This document shows, piece by piece, positions 51,199-59,827 of a stretch of DNA of 63,261 bases. The notes under the pieces are model-generated. The model was given only the letters and a program-made list of their open reading frames with translations. It was not told the origin of the DNA and ran no database searches. A program made the translations under genes and the position numbers. Within the stretch, counting starts at the first letter, position 1, and every line of letters starts with the position of its first letter. Origin of the DNA: Duganella sp. OV510 (GTDB lineage: Bacteria; Pseudomonadota; Gammaproteobacteria; Burkholderiales; Burkholderiaceae_D); assembly GCF_900100205.1 (NCBI RefSeq), contig NZ_FNEQ01000016.1:1-63261 (forward strand), given 5' to 3'.

Positions 51199-52119
51199 AT
51201 GCTGACATTTCAACAAATTATCCTGACCTTGCAAACCTACTGGGACAAGCAAGGCTGCGCCCTGCTCCAGCCATACGATATGGAAGTCGGCGCCGGCACC
51301 TTCCACACGGGTACTTTCCTGCGCGCGATCGGCCCTGAGCCTTGGCGCGCCGCCTACGTCCAGCCATCGCGCCGCCCGAAAGATGGCCGCTATGGTGAAA
51401 ATCCGAACCGCGGCCAGCACTACTACCAGTACCAGGTGGTGATGAAGCCGGCGCCGGAAAACATCCTCGACCTGTATCTGGGTTCGCTGGAAGCGCTGGG
51501 CCTGGACCTGAAACAGAACGATGTCCGCTTCGTCGAAGACGACTGGGAATCGCCTACGCTGGGCGCCTGGGGCCTGGGTTGGGAAGTCTGGCTGAATGGC
51601 ATGGAAGTGACGCAGTTCACCTACTTCCAGCAAGTCGGCGGCCTGGATTGCAAACCGGTGCTAGGTGAGATCACCTACGGCGTCGAGCGTCTTGCCATGT
51701 ATCTGCAAGGCGTCGAGAATATGTATGACCTGGTGTGGACCACCTGGGAAGAGAACGGTGAGACTAAAGTCTTGAAGTACGGCGACGTGTTCCATCAAAA
51801 CGAAGTGGAACAATCGGCCTACAACTTCGAGCACTCGAACACCGAGCTGCTGTTCGCGCAGTTTAACAACCACGAATCGGAAGCCAAGCGCCTGATCGAA
51901 GCGCAGCTGACACTGCCGGCCTATGAGCAGATCATGAAGGCCTCGCACAGCTTCAACCTGCTGGACGCACGCGGCGCCATCTCGGTGACCGAACGCGCCG
52001 CCTACATCGGCCGTGTGCGCGCGCTGTCGCGCCTGGTCGCGCAGGCCTACTACGAATCGCGTGAGCGCCTCGGTTTCCCGATGGCCCCCGCCTTGGCCAC
52101 CGCTGCCGCCGCTGAATAA
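51199..52119 (+). CDS. glyQ: Glycyl-tRNA synthetase alpha subunit
   Basis: 306-residue catalytic alpha subunit of the bacterial alpha2beta2 glycyl-tRNA synthetase. The opening MLTFQQIILTLQTYWDKQGC and the later QPSRRPKDGRYGENPNRGQHYYQYQVV are strongly conserved, as are the class II motifs with WEVWLNGMEVTQFTYFQQ. It charges tRNA-Gly together with GlyS, which follows after 15 nt. Leader contains the inverted repeats described at 51121-51191. Confidence 0.97.
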   Translation: MLTFQQIILTLQTYWDKQGCALLQPYDMEVGAGTFHTGTFLRAIGPEPWRAAYVQPSRRPKDGRYGENPNRGQHYYQYQVVMKPAPENILDLYLGSLEALGLDLKQNDVRFVEDDWESPTLGAWGLGWEVWLNGMEVTQFTYFQQVGGLDCKPVLGEITYGVERLAMYLQGVENMYDLVWTTWEENGETKVLKYGDVFHQNEVEQSAYNFEHSNTELLFAQFNNHESEAKRLIEAQLTLPAYEQIMKASHSFNLLDARGAISVTERAAYIGRVRALSRLVAQAYYESRERLGFPMAPALATAAAAE

Positions 52120-52134
52120 AACGATATAAACGAT

Positions 52135-54243
52135 ATGACTCAAACTCTGCTCATCGAACTGCTGACCGAAGAACTGCCGCCGAAGGCGCTCGCCAAACTG
52201 GGCAAGGCTTTCGCGGACGGCATCGTCAACGGCCTGAAATCGCGCGACTTCCTGGAAGCCGACAGCATCGCCACCGCTTACGCCACGCCACGCCGCCTGG
52301 CCGTCTCCATCACCAAAGTGCGTGCTGTGTCGCCGGACAAATCGATCCGCGAAAAAGTGCTGCCGGTCTCGGTGGCGCTGGACGCCGCCGGCAACGGCAC
52401 GCCACCGCTGGCCAAGAAACTGGCCGCGCTGGGCTTCCCGAACCTGACCGTGGCCGATCTGGAACGCGCGCAGGACGGCAAGGCCGAAAGCTTCTTCTAC
52501 ACCTACACCGCCGCCGGCAGCGCGCTGCAAGGCGGCCTGCAAGCAGCACTGGAAGACTCGGTCGCCAAGCTGCCGATTCCAAAAGTGATGAGCTACCAGC
52601 GTCCGGACGGCGCCACCGTGCAGTTCGTACGCCCTGCGCACGCGCTGGTCGCGCTGCATGGCGACGCTGTTCTGCCACTGACCTTGCTGGGCCTGACCGC
52701 CTCCAACGTCACCGAAGGCCACCGCTTCCTGACCGCGCCAGGTCAACGTGCCGTCACCATCGCCAATGCCGACACCTACGCCGCCACGCTGAAAGCCGAC
52801 GGCAAGGTACTGGCCTCGGTCGAAGAGCGCAAGGAACAGATCCGCGCCGAACTGCTGGCCAAGGCCGGCGCCGACCAGGTGCTGATGCCTGAATCGCTGC
52901 TGGACGAAGTCTCCGCGCTGGTCGAATGGCCAGTGGTCTACGAATGCAAATTCGAAGACGAATTCCTGGCCGTGCCGCAGGAATGCCTGATCCTGACCAT
53001 GCAGACCAACCAGAAATACTTCGCGCTGACCGACACCAGCGGCAAGCTGCGCTCGCGCTTCCTGATCGTCTCCAACATCGCCACCGATACGCCGGCCGCC
53101 ATCATTGGCGGTAACGAGCGCGTGGTGCGTCCGCGCCTGTCCGACGCCAAATTCTTCTTCGAGCAAGACAAGAAGAAAACCCTGGAATCGCGCCTGCCGC
53201 TGCTGAAGAACGTGGTCTACCACAACAAGCTGGGTACCCAGGCCGAACGCAGCGAACGCGTGACCGCGCTGGCCGGCGCCATCGCCGCCAAGCTGGGCGC
53301 CGACGTTGCGCTGACCGAGCGCGCAGCCAAGCTGTCGAAAGCCGACCTGCTGACCGACATGGTGGGCGAGTTCCCTGAACTGCAAGGCATCATGGGCACT
53401 TACTACGCCCGCAACGACGGCGAAAAAGAAGACGTCGCGCTGGCCGCCTCGGAACACTACCAGCCGCGCTTCGCCGGCGACGCGCTGCCATCGACCGTCA
53501 CCGGCACCGCCGTCGCACTGGCCGACAAGCTGGAAACCCTGGTCGGCATCTGGGCCATCGGGCTGGCGCCAACCGGCGACAAAGACCCGTTCGCGCTGCG
53601 CCGCCACGCGCTGGGCGTGCTGCGCATGCTGATCGAAAAGCGCCTGTCGCTGTCGATCACCGGCCTGCTGGCCGACGCCGCGAAACAGTTCACCACCGTC
53701 GCCGGCTTCAAGGACCCGAGCGCCGACGTCGCCACCTTCATGTTCGACCGCCTGCGCGGCATCCTGCGTGAGCGCGGCTTCTCGGTCAACGAGATCGAAG
53801 CTGTCGTCGCACAGAACCCGGACCGCCTGGACGACATCGTGCAGCGCCTGGAAGCCGTGCAAGCCTTTGCCGCGTTGCCGGAATCGGCCTCGCTGGCCGC
53901 CGCCAACAAGCGCATCACCAACATCCTGAAGAAGAACGAAGAAGCCCTGGCCGCCGTCGGCGAACATGGTGTCAACGTCACGCTGCTGAAGGATGTGGCG
54001 GAAGTGAACCTCAACGCCGCCGTGGTGCGCGTGCTGCCGGCCATCGACGAAGCCTTCAACCAGGGCGACTTCGCCGGCACGCTGAAAACGCTGGCGCAGC
54101 TGAAGGAAGAAGTCGATGCCTTCTTCAACGACGTCATGGTGATGGCGGAAGATGTCGCCCTGCGTAACAACCGTCTGGCGCTGCTGTCCTCCCTGCACGG
54201 GATGATGAACCGCGTGGCGGACATCTCCAAGCTGGCGGCTTAA
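52135..54243 (+). CDS. glyS: Glycyl-tRNA synthetase beta subunit
   Basis: 702-residue beta subunit, normal family length. Characteristic stretches are LLIELLTEELPPKAL at the start, ATPRRLAV, SYQRPDG, FVRPAHALVALHGD, HRFLTAPGQ and PVSTPLxQKYF-like region QTNQKYFALTD, ending in an anticodon-binding domain with a conserved DKDPFALRR. Its stop is directly followed by the gmhB ATG. Confidence 0.97.
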   Translation: MTQTLLIELLTEELPPKALAKLGKAFADGIVNGLKSRDFLEADSIATAYATPRRLAVSITKVRAVSPDKSIREKVLPVSVALDAAGNGTPPLAKKLAALGFPNLTVADLERAQDGKAESFFYTYTAAGSALQGGLQAALEDSVAKLPIPKVMSYQRPDGATVQFVRPAHALVALHGDAVLPLTLLGLTASNVTEGHRFLTAPGQRAVTIANADTYAATLKADGKVLASVEERKEQIRAELLAKAGADQVLMPESLLDEVSALVEWPVVYECKFEDEFLAVPQECLILTMQTNQKYFALTDTSGKLRSRFLIVSNIATDTPAAIIGGNERVVRPRLSDAKFFFEQDKKKTLESRLPLLKNVVYHNKLGTQAERSERVTALAGAIAAKLGADVALTERAAKLSKADLLTDMVGEFPELQGIMGTYYARNDGEKEDVALAASEHYQPRFAGDALPSTVTGTAVALADKLETLVGIWAIGLAPTGDKDPFALRRHALGVLRMLIEKRLSLSITGLLADAAKQFTTVAGFKDPSADVATFMFDRLRGILRERGFSVNEIEAVVAQNPDRLDDIVQRLEAVQAFAALPESASLAAANKRITNILKKNEEALAAVGEHGVNVTLLKDVAEVNLNAAVVRVLPAIDEAFNQGDFAGTLKTLAQLKEEVDAFFNDVMVMAEDVALRNNRLALLSSLHGMMNRVADISKLAA

Positions 54244-54825
54244 ATGGGGGCGCCGTCCATCAAACTGATCATTCTTGATCGCGACGGCGTTATCAATCAC
54301 GATTCGCCTGACTTCATCAAATCGCCGGCAGAGTGGATACCCATCCCCGGCTCGATGGAGGCGATCGCCAAATTGAATCAGGCCGGCTACCGGGTGGTGG
54401 TGGCGTCGAACCAGTCGGGCATCGCCCGCGAGTTCTTCGACATGACCATCCTCAACGCCATCCACCAGAAGATGCACAACCTGGCGCAGCAAGTCGGCGC
54501 CGACATCGACGCGGTGTTCTTCTGTCCACATGCCGCCGCCGACAACTGCGACTGCCGCAAGCCCAAGCCCGGCATGTTCACAGAAATCTCGCAGCGCTAT
54601 AAAATCAGCCTGAAAGGCGTGCCGGTGGTGGGCGATTCGCTGCGCGACCTGCAAGCCGGCTATGTCAGCGGCTGCGTGCCCTACCTGGTCCTCACCGGCA
54701 AAGGCGAGAAGACCCAGGCCACCGGCGGCCTGCCGCCCGGCACCATGACCTTCCCCGATCTGGCGGCGATGGTCACGCATCTGCTGAAAACCAGCACCCC
54801 GCCGGCGCTGCACGTCGTCAGCTAA
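54244..54825 (+). CDS. gmhB: D-glycero-beta-D-manno-heptose 1,7-bisphosphate 7-phosphatase
   Basis: 193-residue HAD-family phosphatase of the GmhB type, which removes the 7-phosphate in ADP-heptose synthesis for the LPS inner core. HAD motif I is LDRDGVIN; SPAEWIPIPGSMEAI, NQSGIAR, and the zinc-binding CPHAAADNCDCRKPKPGM follow; motif IV is VGDSLRDLQAG. It begins at the base after the glyS stop. The same betaproteobacterial order continues with plsC. Confidence 0.94.
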   Translation: MGAPSIKLIILDRDGVINHDSPDFIKSPAEWIPIPGSMEAIAKLNQAGYRVVVASNQSGIAREFFDMTILNAIHQKMHNLAQQVGADIDAVFFCPHAAADNCDCRKPKPGMFTEISQRYKISLKGVPVVGDSLRDLQAGYVSGCVPYLVLTGKGEKTQATGGLPPGTMTFPDLAAMVTHLLKTSTPPALHVVS

Positions 54826-54845
54826 ACAGTTTTTGGAGTCTGCTC

Positions 54846-55586
54846 TTGGGTCATCCCATTTTATTTTTGCGTTCCCTGATTTTCACCATTGTCATGGTGG
54901 TATCGACCGTCCTTTGGTCGCTGGTGTGCTTCCTGGCGGCACCGCTGCCTTACCGCCAGCGCTTCTTCATCACCTCGCGCTGGAACGTGTTCATCATCTG
55001 GTGCCTGCGGGTGATCTGCGGCATCCGCTACGAGGTGCGCGGCCGCGAAAACCTGCCGGACGCGCAGGCCATCCTGCTGTCCAAGCACCAGTCGGCGTGG
55101 GAGACCATCTTCCTGCTGCCGAACATGCCGCGCCCACTGGTGTTCGTGTTCAAGAAGGAGATCCTGTACATTCCCTTCTTCGGCTGGGCGATGGCGCTGC
55201 TGCGCATGATCCCGATCGACCGCAAGCAAGGCAAGCACGCCTTCAAACACGTGGTCAATCACGGCAAACGCCGGCTGGCGCAAGGCCTGTGGATTATCAT
55301 GTTCCCGGAAGGGACGCGGATTCCGGTCGGCCAGGCGGGCAAGTACAAGAGCGGCGGTACCCGTCTCGCCATCGACACCGGCGCACTGGTGGTGCCGATT
55401 GCCCACAATTCCGGTGAGTGCTGGCCAAAAAACTCTTTCATCAAGCGCCCTGGTCTTGTTACAGTATCGATAGGTAAGCCAATTTCGCCCGAAGGCCAGA
55501 CGCCGGACGGCATGATGCAACAGGTGGAAACTTGGATCGAATCAGAAATGCGCGTCATTTCGCCCCACGCCTACAGCGCTGGTTAG
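54846..55586 (+). CDS. plsC: 1-acyl-sn-glycerol-3-phosphate acyltransferase
   Basis: 246-residue membrane-bound acyltransferase that makes phosphatidic acid. One N-terminal membrane helix (SLIFTIVMVVSTVLWSLVC) is followed by the acyltransferase motifs: LLSKHQSAWET (HxxxxD-type block, here H-Q-S-A-W-E), FVFKKEILYIPFFGWAM, and FPEGTRI. Note that the usual Asp of H(x4)D is replaced by Glu. Start is TTG with a GGAG site 8 nt before; no upstream ATG fits. Its 3' end overlaps the next gene by 55 nt. Confidence 0.9.
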   Translation: MGHPILFLRSLIFTIVMVVSTVLWSLVCFLAAPLPYRQRFFITSRWNVFIIWCLRVICGIRYEVRGRENLPDAQAILLSKHQSAWETIFLLPNMPRPLVFVFKKEILYIPFFGWAMALLRMIPIDRKQGKHAFKHVVNHGKRRLAQGLWIIMFPEGTRIPVGQAGKYKSGGTRLAIDTGALVVPIAHNSGECWPKNSFIKRPGLVTVSIGKPISPEGQTPDGMMQQVETWIESEMRVISPHAYSAG

Positions 55587-56524
55587 ACGATCTGGCGACT
55601 GCGGTCAAACCCGCGTCGCCCGATCCGAATCAACCAGACCTGTTCCGGGAGGGCCACAAGCCGGTGTACACAGCACCGGTATGGTCCGTTCCACCTTCGC
55701 AGAAAACACCTCCCGCCTCGCCTTACGTCTCCCCGCCGGAAACGGCAGTCCCGGTCAAAACAAGGCCGCTGGTCGCACCGCCTTCAGATCAGCCGCCGCG
55801 CCGCCAGTTGCTGGTCGGTGAATTCATCCTTGAATACGAATTGCGCCGTTCGACGCGGCGTTCGATCGGTTTCATGATTGACGACGAGGGCCTGCGTGTG
55901 ACGGCGCCGAAGCGCGTCAGCATCGCCGAGATTGATGAAGCGATCCGCACCAAGCAGCACTGGATACTCGGCAAACTGAAAGAACGGCGCGAACGCCGTG
56001 CGGCGCGGCTGCAAAAGCCGCCACTGGAATGGATCGACGGCGCGCAGATTCCGTATCTGGGTGCGGACATCACCTTGCGTTTGCTGGTGGGTGGGCGCAA
56101 TCGCAGCATCTACAATCCGAACACGCGCGAGCTGTGGATAACGTTGCTCCCTGGCGCCAGCGAGAATTTGCTGAAAGAGCGGGTCAAGACGTGGTATCAG
56201 CAGCAGGCCAAGGAACTATTCGCGCAGCGGCTGGATTTGTACGCGGGGCGGTTGGGTGTGCAGTACCACTCGTTCGGCCTGTCATCCGCCGGCACGCGCT
56301 GGGGATCGTGCACCGCCGACCGCAAGATCCGCCTGAACTGGAAACTGATCCATTTCTCGCTGCCGCTGATCGACTACGTGGTGGCGCATGAACTGTCGCA
56401 CATCCTGGAAATGAACCACAGCCAGCAATTCTGGGACACCGTCGGCCTGATCTACCCCGAATACGAAGAAGCCAAAAACCTCCTCCGCAGACGCTCGCAG
56501 GAACTGCCGGTGTTGTTCTCCTAA
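55532..56524 (+). CDS. YgjP-like metallopeptidase domain protein (M48/SprT-like)
   Basis: 330-residue protein. Residues about 1-90 are Pro-rich and disordered. The YgjP/WLM-type domain (about 95-325) shows RRSTRRSIGFMIDDEGLRVTAP, SFGLSSAGTRWGSCTADRKIRLNW and the zinc site VVAHELSHILEMNHSQQFW (HELSH plus a third His). Family members are putative zinc proteases; the biological target is unknown. TTG start at 55532 overlaps plsC by 55 nt; start is uncertain, because the N-terminal half is poorly conserved. It ends in a 4-nt convergent overlap with the antitoxin. Confidence 0.88.
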   Translation: MDRIRNARHFAPRLQRWLDDLATAVKPASPDPNQPDLFREGHKPVYTAPVWSVPPSQKTPPASPYVSPPETAVPVKTRPLVAPPSDQPPRRQLLVGEFILEYELRRSTRRSIGFMIDDEGLRVTAPKRVSIAEIDEAIRTKQHWILGKLKERRERRAARLQKPPLEWIDGAQIPYLGADITLRLLVGGRNRSIYNPNTRELWITLLPGASENLLKERVKTWYQQQAKELFAQRLDLYAGRLGVQYHSFGLSSAGTRWGSCTADRKIRLNWKLIHFSLPLIDYVVAHELSHILEMNHSQQFWDTVGLIYPEYEEAKNLLRRRSQELPVLFS

Positions 56525-56787
56525 ATATGCTGAAGGGACCAGTCGCGGTACTCGGCCGCAGTCTCAAAAGCAGGAATATCATTTAACCGTGCTTCGGAGG
56601 CCAGGTTTTTTAAGCTTTCAAACGCCTCCTGCAAAGTAGTCAATGCACGCAAGCCGCCAGCAACATCCTCTTCAGTGGCAAGGGCCTGTATCGCCAGTTT
56701 AAAATATTCAGCAGCGAGCTTGGGATCTGCCTTCAGTTCTCTTAGCAAACTCTCATGATGAGAGACATCTCGTAGAAAAGCTTTCAT
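56521..56787 (-). CDS. HigA-like antitoxin lacking a visible HTH
   Basis: 88-residue helical protein encoded just after the toxin, with ATGA overlap, so it is the antitoxin of the pair. The segment LLRELKADPKLAAEYFKLAIQALATEEDVAGGLRAL corresponds to the N-terminal half of HigA2-type antidotes. The usual C-terminal HTH (GMAxLAxxTGLSRESLYRxL) is absent; instead the protein continues LTTLQEAFESLKNLASEARL and a short acidic tail. It may neutralise the toxin without DNA-binding, or another protein may supply regulation. Confidence 0.7.
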   Translation of the reverse strand: MKAFLRDVSHHESLLRELKADPKLAAEYFKLAIQALATEEDVAGGLRALTTLQEAFESLKNLASEARLNDIPAFETAAEYRDWSLQHI

Positions 56788-57107
56788 CTCTGTCTCCGTT
56801 TCCAATCCTTCCAGTATCGTCTAGCCCTCTGCACGTCCGATGCTTGCGATTTTTTATCTCCGCCTGCCAACAAGATGATGATTGCATCGCCTTCGAGACC
56901 ATAATACACCCGATATCCTGGACCTTTATGAATGCGCAACTCCATTATGCCCTGGCCTGCCGATGCAATATCACCAAAGTTTCCGCACATCGCTTGGTCC
57001 AATCTAAGCAGAACATGCGCCCGCAAAAGCGGATTCTTAAGCCCGGACAGCCACTCATCAAATGGAATACGCCCGTTCTCACGTACGTACCGCCTGATTG
57101 TTCTCAT
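56784..57107 (-). CDS. HigB/RelE-family toxin
   Basis: 107-residue type II toxin of the addiction module killer (DUF891/HigB-like) family: N-terminal RRYVRENGRIPFDEWLSGL, central DQAMCGNFGDIASAGQGIMELRIHKGPGYRVYYG and late IIILLAGGDKKSQASDVQRARRYWKDW. These RNases cleave ribosome-bound mRNA. The toxin gene comes first in the pair, and its stop overlaps the antitoxin start by 4 nt (ATGA). A divergent position to the LPS genes suggests it is a mobile passenger. Confidence 0.88.
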   Translation of the reverse strand: MRTIRRYVRENGRIPFDEWLSGLKNPLLRAHVLLRLDQAMCGNFGDIASAGQGIMELRIHKGPGYRVYYGLEGDAIIILLAGGDKKSQASDVQRARRYWKDWKRRQR

Positions 57108-57274
57108 CTCCGCCTCCGCAATGGATAACGAAGTGGTCAGTATGTTGCGCCTCTGCTCTTAGTGATCTCGATTAAATCAAACTTCGGAAACAAACTCGTT
57201 CCTGATCGTAACGCGCGCGCACCGGCGATCCGCTAATGCCAAAATGTCGGTCACAGATACTCATAGAGGTTGTC

Positions 57275-57436
57275 ATGAATCCTGGAGATGAAGCAGAGCC
57301 GGATACTCCCGGCACTGGCGAAGATGTTTGCCCGGTGTGCAAAGGTAGCGGCCATGCGCCGGATACGGAAGAGGACACGCCCTGCCCGAACTGCGGTGGC
57401 ACGGGCGTGATTACGGAGGGTATCGGCGGCGGTTAG
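57275..57436 (+). CDS. Small zinc-ribbon protein (DnaJ-type CxxCxGxG)
   Basis: 53-residue acidic protein with two zinc-knuckle motifs, CPVCKGSG and CPNCGGTG, in the DnaJ central-domain style. An AGAGG site precedes the ATG. Such tiny zinc-ribbon proteins are known in Burkholderiales without assigned function; a chaperone-cofactor role is only a guess from the motif. Its stop overlaps the waaA stop by 4 nt on the opposite strand. Confidence 0.72.
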   Translation: MNPGDEAEPDTPGTGEDVCPVCKGSGHAPDTEEDTPCPNCGGTGVITEGIGGG

Positions 57437-58824
57437 TGCTGCTTGCCGATCAGGGCTGGCAGCAGCGCCAGCGTGCGGCGGGTGGCGCCGCGGTGCTGGT
57501 TGGCGAACGATTGGGCGTTCAGGCCCATCGTGGTGCGGGCGGTGGTGTCGGTCAGCAGGCGGGCTGCGGTGGCGATCAGGTCGGCGGCGTCGGTGATGCG
57601 TTGGGCGCCGCCGGCGGCCAGCGCGTCTTGCGTGACCAGTTCGAAGTTGAAAGTATGCTGGCCAATCAGGATCGGTTTGCCCAACGCGGCTGGTTCGATC
57701 AGGTTCTGGCCGCCCAGCGCTTGCAAGCTGCCGCCGACGAACGCTACATCGCACGCCGAGTAGTAGGCGAACATTTCGCCCATCGAGTCGCCCAGCAGCA
57801 CGTCGACGCTGTGCGGCATGGCGCTGCCGTCCAGCGCCAGCCGGCTGCGGCGTTCTACCGTGAGGCTATGCGCGGCGACCATGCTCTCCACTTCGTCGAA
57901 ACGCTGCGGATGGCGCGGGACGATCAGCAGCAGTACATCTGGCGGCAAGGCGGAGCGGGCGCTCACATACGCTTGCAGTATGAGTTCTTCTTCGCCTTCG
58001 CGGGTGGAAGCGCATAGCAGCACTGGACGCTCGCCGATAGCGGCGCGTAGCGAGGCGCCGATCAGCAGTGCGGTTTCCGGCACCACGACATCAAACTTGA
58101 TGCTGCCGGTGACTTCCACGCGTTGCACGCCCAGTGAACGGATGCGCTGCGCGTCAGCGTCGGTTTGCGCCGCGACCAGCGAGATGCCGCGTGCGGCGTC
58201 GGTCATCAGCGCACCGAAACGGCCAGCCTTGCGCAACGAACGTTCCGACAGGCGCGCATTGGCCAGCACTACCGGCACACCCTTGGCGCCGCAAACGGCG
58301 ATCAGGTTCGGCCAGACTTCGGTCTCCATCAGGATGCAGACACTCGGCTTGAAATGGCGGATGAAGCGTGACACCATGCTGCCGGTGTCGTAAGGAAGAT
58401 AGGATTGCACCAGGCGCTCGCCGTGCTTGGCGAACAGCGACTTGCCGGTGGCGCGGCCAGTGGGCGTCATGTGCGTGAGGATGATGCGGCTGCCTGGATA
58501 TTCGGCCAGCAAGGCGTCTACCAGCGGTTCGGCGGCGCGCGTTTCGCCGACGGAGACGGCGTGGACCCACAGCACCGGACCAGCCGCAGACGAGGTGGCA
58601 TCGCTGCCGCTAGCAGCACGATCACCAGCGCGCGACGCGACAGGCAAGGAGACAGCGCCGGCGACGGGCGACGCGGCCGGCCGGGTTGCGGCGGCGCGGC
58701 CGTAGAAGCCCAGGCGCTCGCCCCAATGCTGGCGATAGCCCGGCTCCTGGCGGCCACGCAGCCACAGTCGCGTCAACACCAGCGGCAAGGCCAGCCACCA
58801 CATCACGGAATAAAGCAAACGCAT
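57433..58824 (-). CDS. waaA: 3-deoxy-D-manno-octulosonic acid transferase
   Basis: 463-residue GT30 glycosyltransferase that adds Kdo residues to lipid A precursor at the inner membrane. An N-terminal membrane anchor (LLYSVMWWLALPLVLTRLWLRG), HWGERLGFYG, then WVHAVSVGETRAAEPLV, LTHMTPTGR and FVGGSLQALGGQNLIEPAALGKPI are characteristic. Between GFYGR and the AVSVGE block lies a 39-residue insert rich in Ala, Ser, Pro and Arg (about residues 44-82), which normal WaaA lacks. It follows waaC on the same strand with a 3-nt gap. Confidence 0.95.
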   Translation of the reverse strand: MRLLYSVMWWLALPLVLTRLWLRGRQEPGYRQHWGERLGFYGRAAATRPAASPVAGAVSLPVASRAGDRAASGSDATSSAAGPVLWVHAVSVGETRAAEPLVDALLAEYPGSRIILTHMTPTGRATGKSLFAKHGERLVQSYLPYDTGSMVSRFIRHFKPSVCILMETEVWPNLIAVCGAKGVPVVLANARLSERSLRKAGRFGALMTDAARGISLVAAQTDADAQRIRSLGVQRVEVTGSIKFDVVVPETALLIGASLRAAIGERPVLLCASTREGEEELILQAYVSARSALPPDVLLLIVPRHPQRFDEVESMVAAHSLTVERRSRLALDGSAMPHSVDVLLGDSMGEMFAYYSACDVAFVGGSLQALGGQNLIEPAALGKPILIGQHTFNFELVTQDALAAGGAQRITDAADLIATAARLLTDTTARTTMGLNAQSFANQHRGATRRTLALLPALIGKQH

Positions 58825-58827
58825 AAA

Positions 58828-59820
58828 TCAGCCCAGCAGACTCCGGGCCGCAGCCAGCACGTCCGCCACCGATGGCGGCGTACCCTGATCGCCCAGATTG
58901 ATAATGCGCGGCGACCAGTTGCCCTCGGTCTTCCAGCGCGGCGAATCGGCATAAATCTCCACCGTCGGCCGCACAAAGGCGGCGGCAATGTGCACCAGTC
59001 CCGTATCGACGCCGATCACCAGCGACGCGCGGCGCGCCACCATGATCGCATCGGCCATCGACAGCTTGGGCAGCACACGCGCATTCGGCAGGCCGGCGGC
59101 GATACGTTCCGCCTCTTCCTTCTCCTTCGGCGAGCCCCACGGCAGCAGGATGGTCATCGGCGCCAGTTCACGGCCCAACGCGATCCAGTTTTCGGTCGCC
59201 CACTTCTTGGCGTCGCGTGCGGTGCCATGGAAGTAGACCGCATACGACGCCGGCATCCACTCCGGGCGCGGCGTATCGTCCGGCACCTCCGGCAAACCGA
59301 AGTCCGCCGGCGTATCCACCGCATAGCCCAGTGCCGCGCCAGCGACGATGCGCCCGCGCGCCACCGCATGCGTGCGCGGATCGGTCGGAATGCTCAGGTG
59401 ATGAAAAATCCGCGAAATGCCCTCATAGCCCGAACCCTCGCTGCCATTGGCCAGGCCAACCTTGCGGCCGCCTTTCACCACGCGCGCGGCGCCCATGATG
59501 ATGCCGCTCTTCAGCAAGCCCTGGGTATCGAACACAAAGTCATATTCCTGCTCACGCAGCGTGCGGAAGAATTGCCTGATCTCGGCGCGCGTCTCCGGCT
59601 TGCCGAGGCTCTTGCGCCAGCGCCGCAAGGCGAACGGAATCACCTTGCGCACGCGGGCATTCATCCGCACCAGGCTGACAAAGCCCTCCTCCACCACCCA
59701 GTCGATATGCGCGTCCGGGTAGTGGCGGGCGATGTCGGCCACCATCGGCATGTTATGCAGCACGTCGCCCATGGACGACACGCGCACCAGCAGGATATTC
59801 AGCGGCTTTTGCTTCACCAT
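58828..59820 (-). CDS. waaC: Lipopolysaccharide heptosyltransferase I
   Basis: 330-residue GT9 enzyme that adds the first heptose to Kdo2-lipid A. The opening ILLVRVSSMGDVLHNMPMVADI, the middle block KVGLANGSEGS and the nucleotide-binding VIGVDTGLVHIAAAF are typical of WaaC. It is 7 nt downstream of the mutase gene and 3 nt upstream of waaA on the same strand; the gene order mutase-waaC-waaA is an LPS core operon. Heptose supply is helped by gmhB at 54.2 kb. Confidence 0.95.
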   Translation of the reverse strand: MVKQKPLNILLVRVSSMGDVLHNMPMVADIARHYPDAHIDWVVEEGFVSLVRMNARVRKVIPFALRRWRKSLGKPETRAEIRQFFRTLREQEYDFVFDTQGLLKSGIIMGAARVVKGGRKVGLANGSEGSGYEGISRIFHHLSIPTDPRTHAVARGRIVAGAALGYAVDTPADFGLPEVPDDTPRPEWMPASYAVYFHGTARDAKKWATENWIALGRELAPMTILLPWGSPKEKEEAERIAAGLPNARVLPKLSMADAIMVARRASLVIGVDTGLVHIAAAFVRPTVEIYADSPRWKTEGNWSPRIINLGDQGTPPSVADVLAAARSLLG

Positions 59821-59827
59821 GAGACGC

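Noticed and set aside
51661..54813. 1050-codon antisense frame over glyS
   Set aside because: Fully covered by glyQ, glyS and gmhB in sense; antisense composition, no motif.
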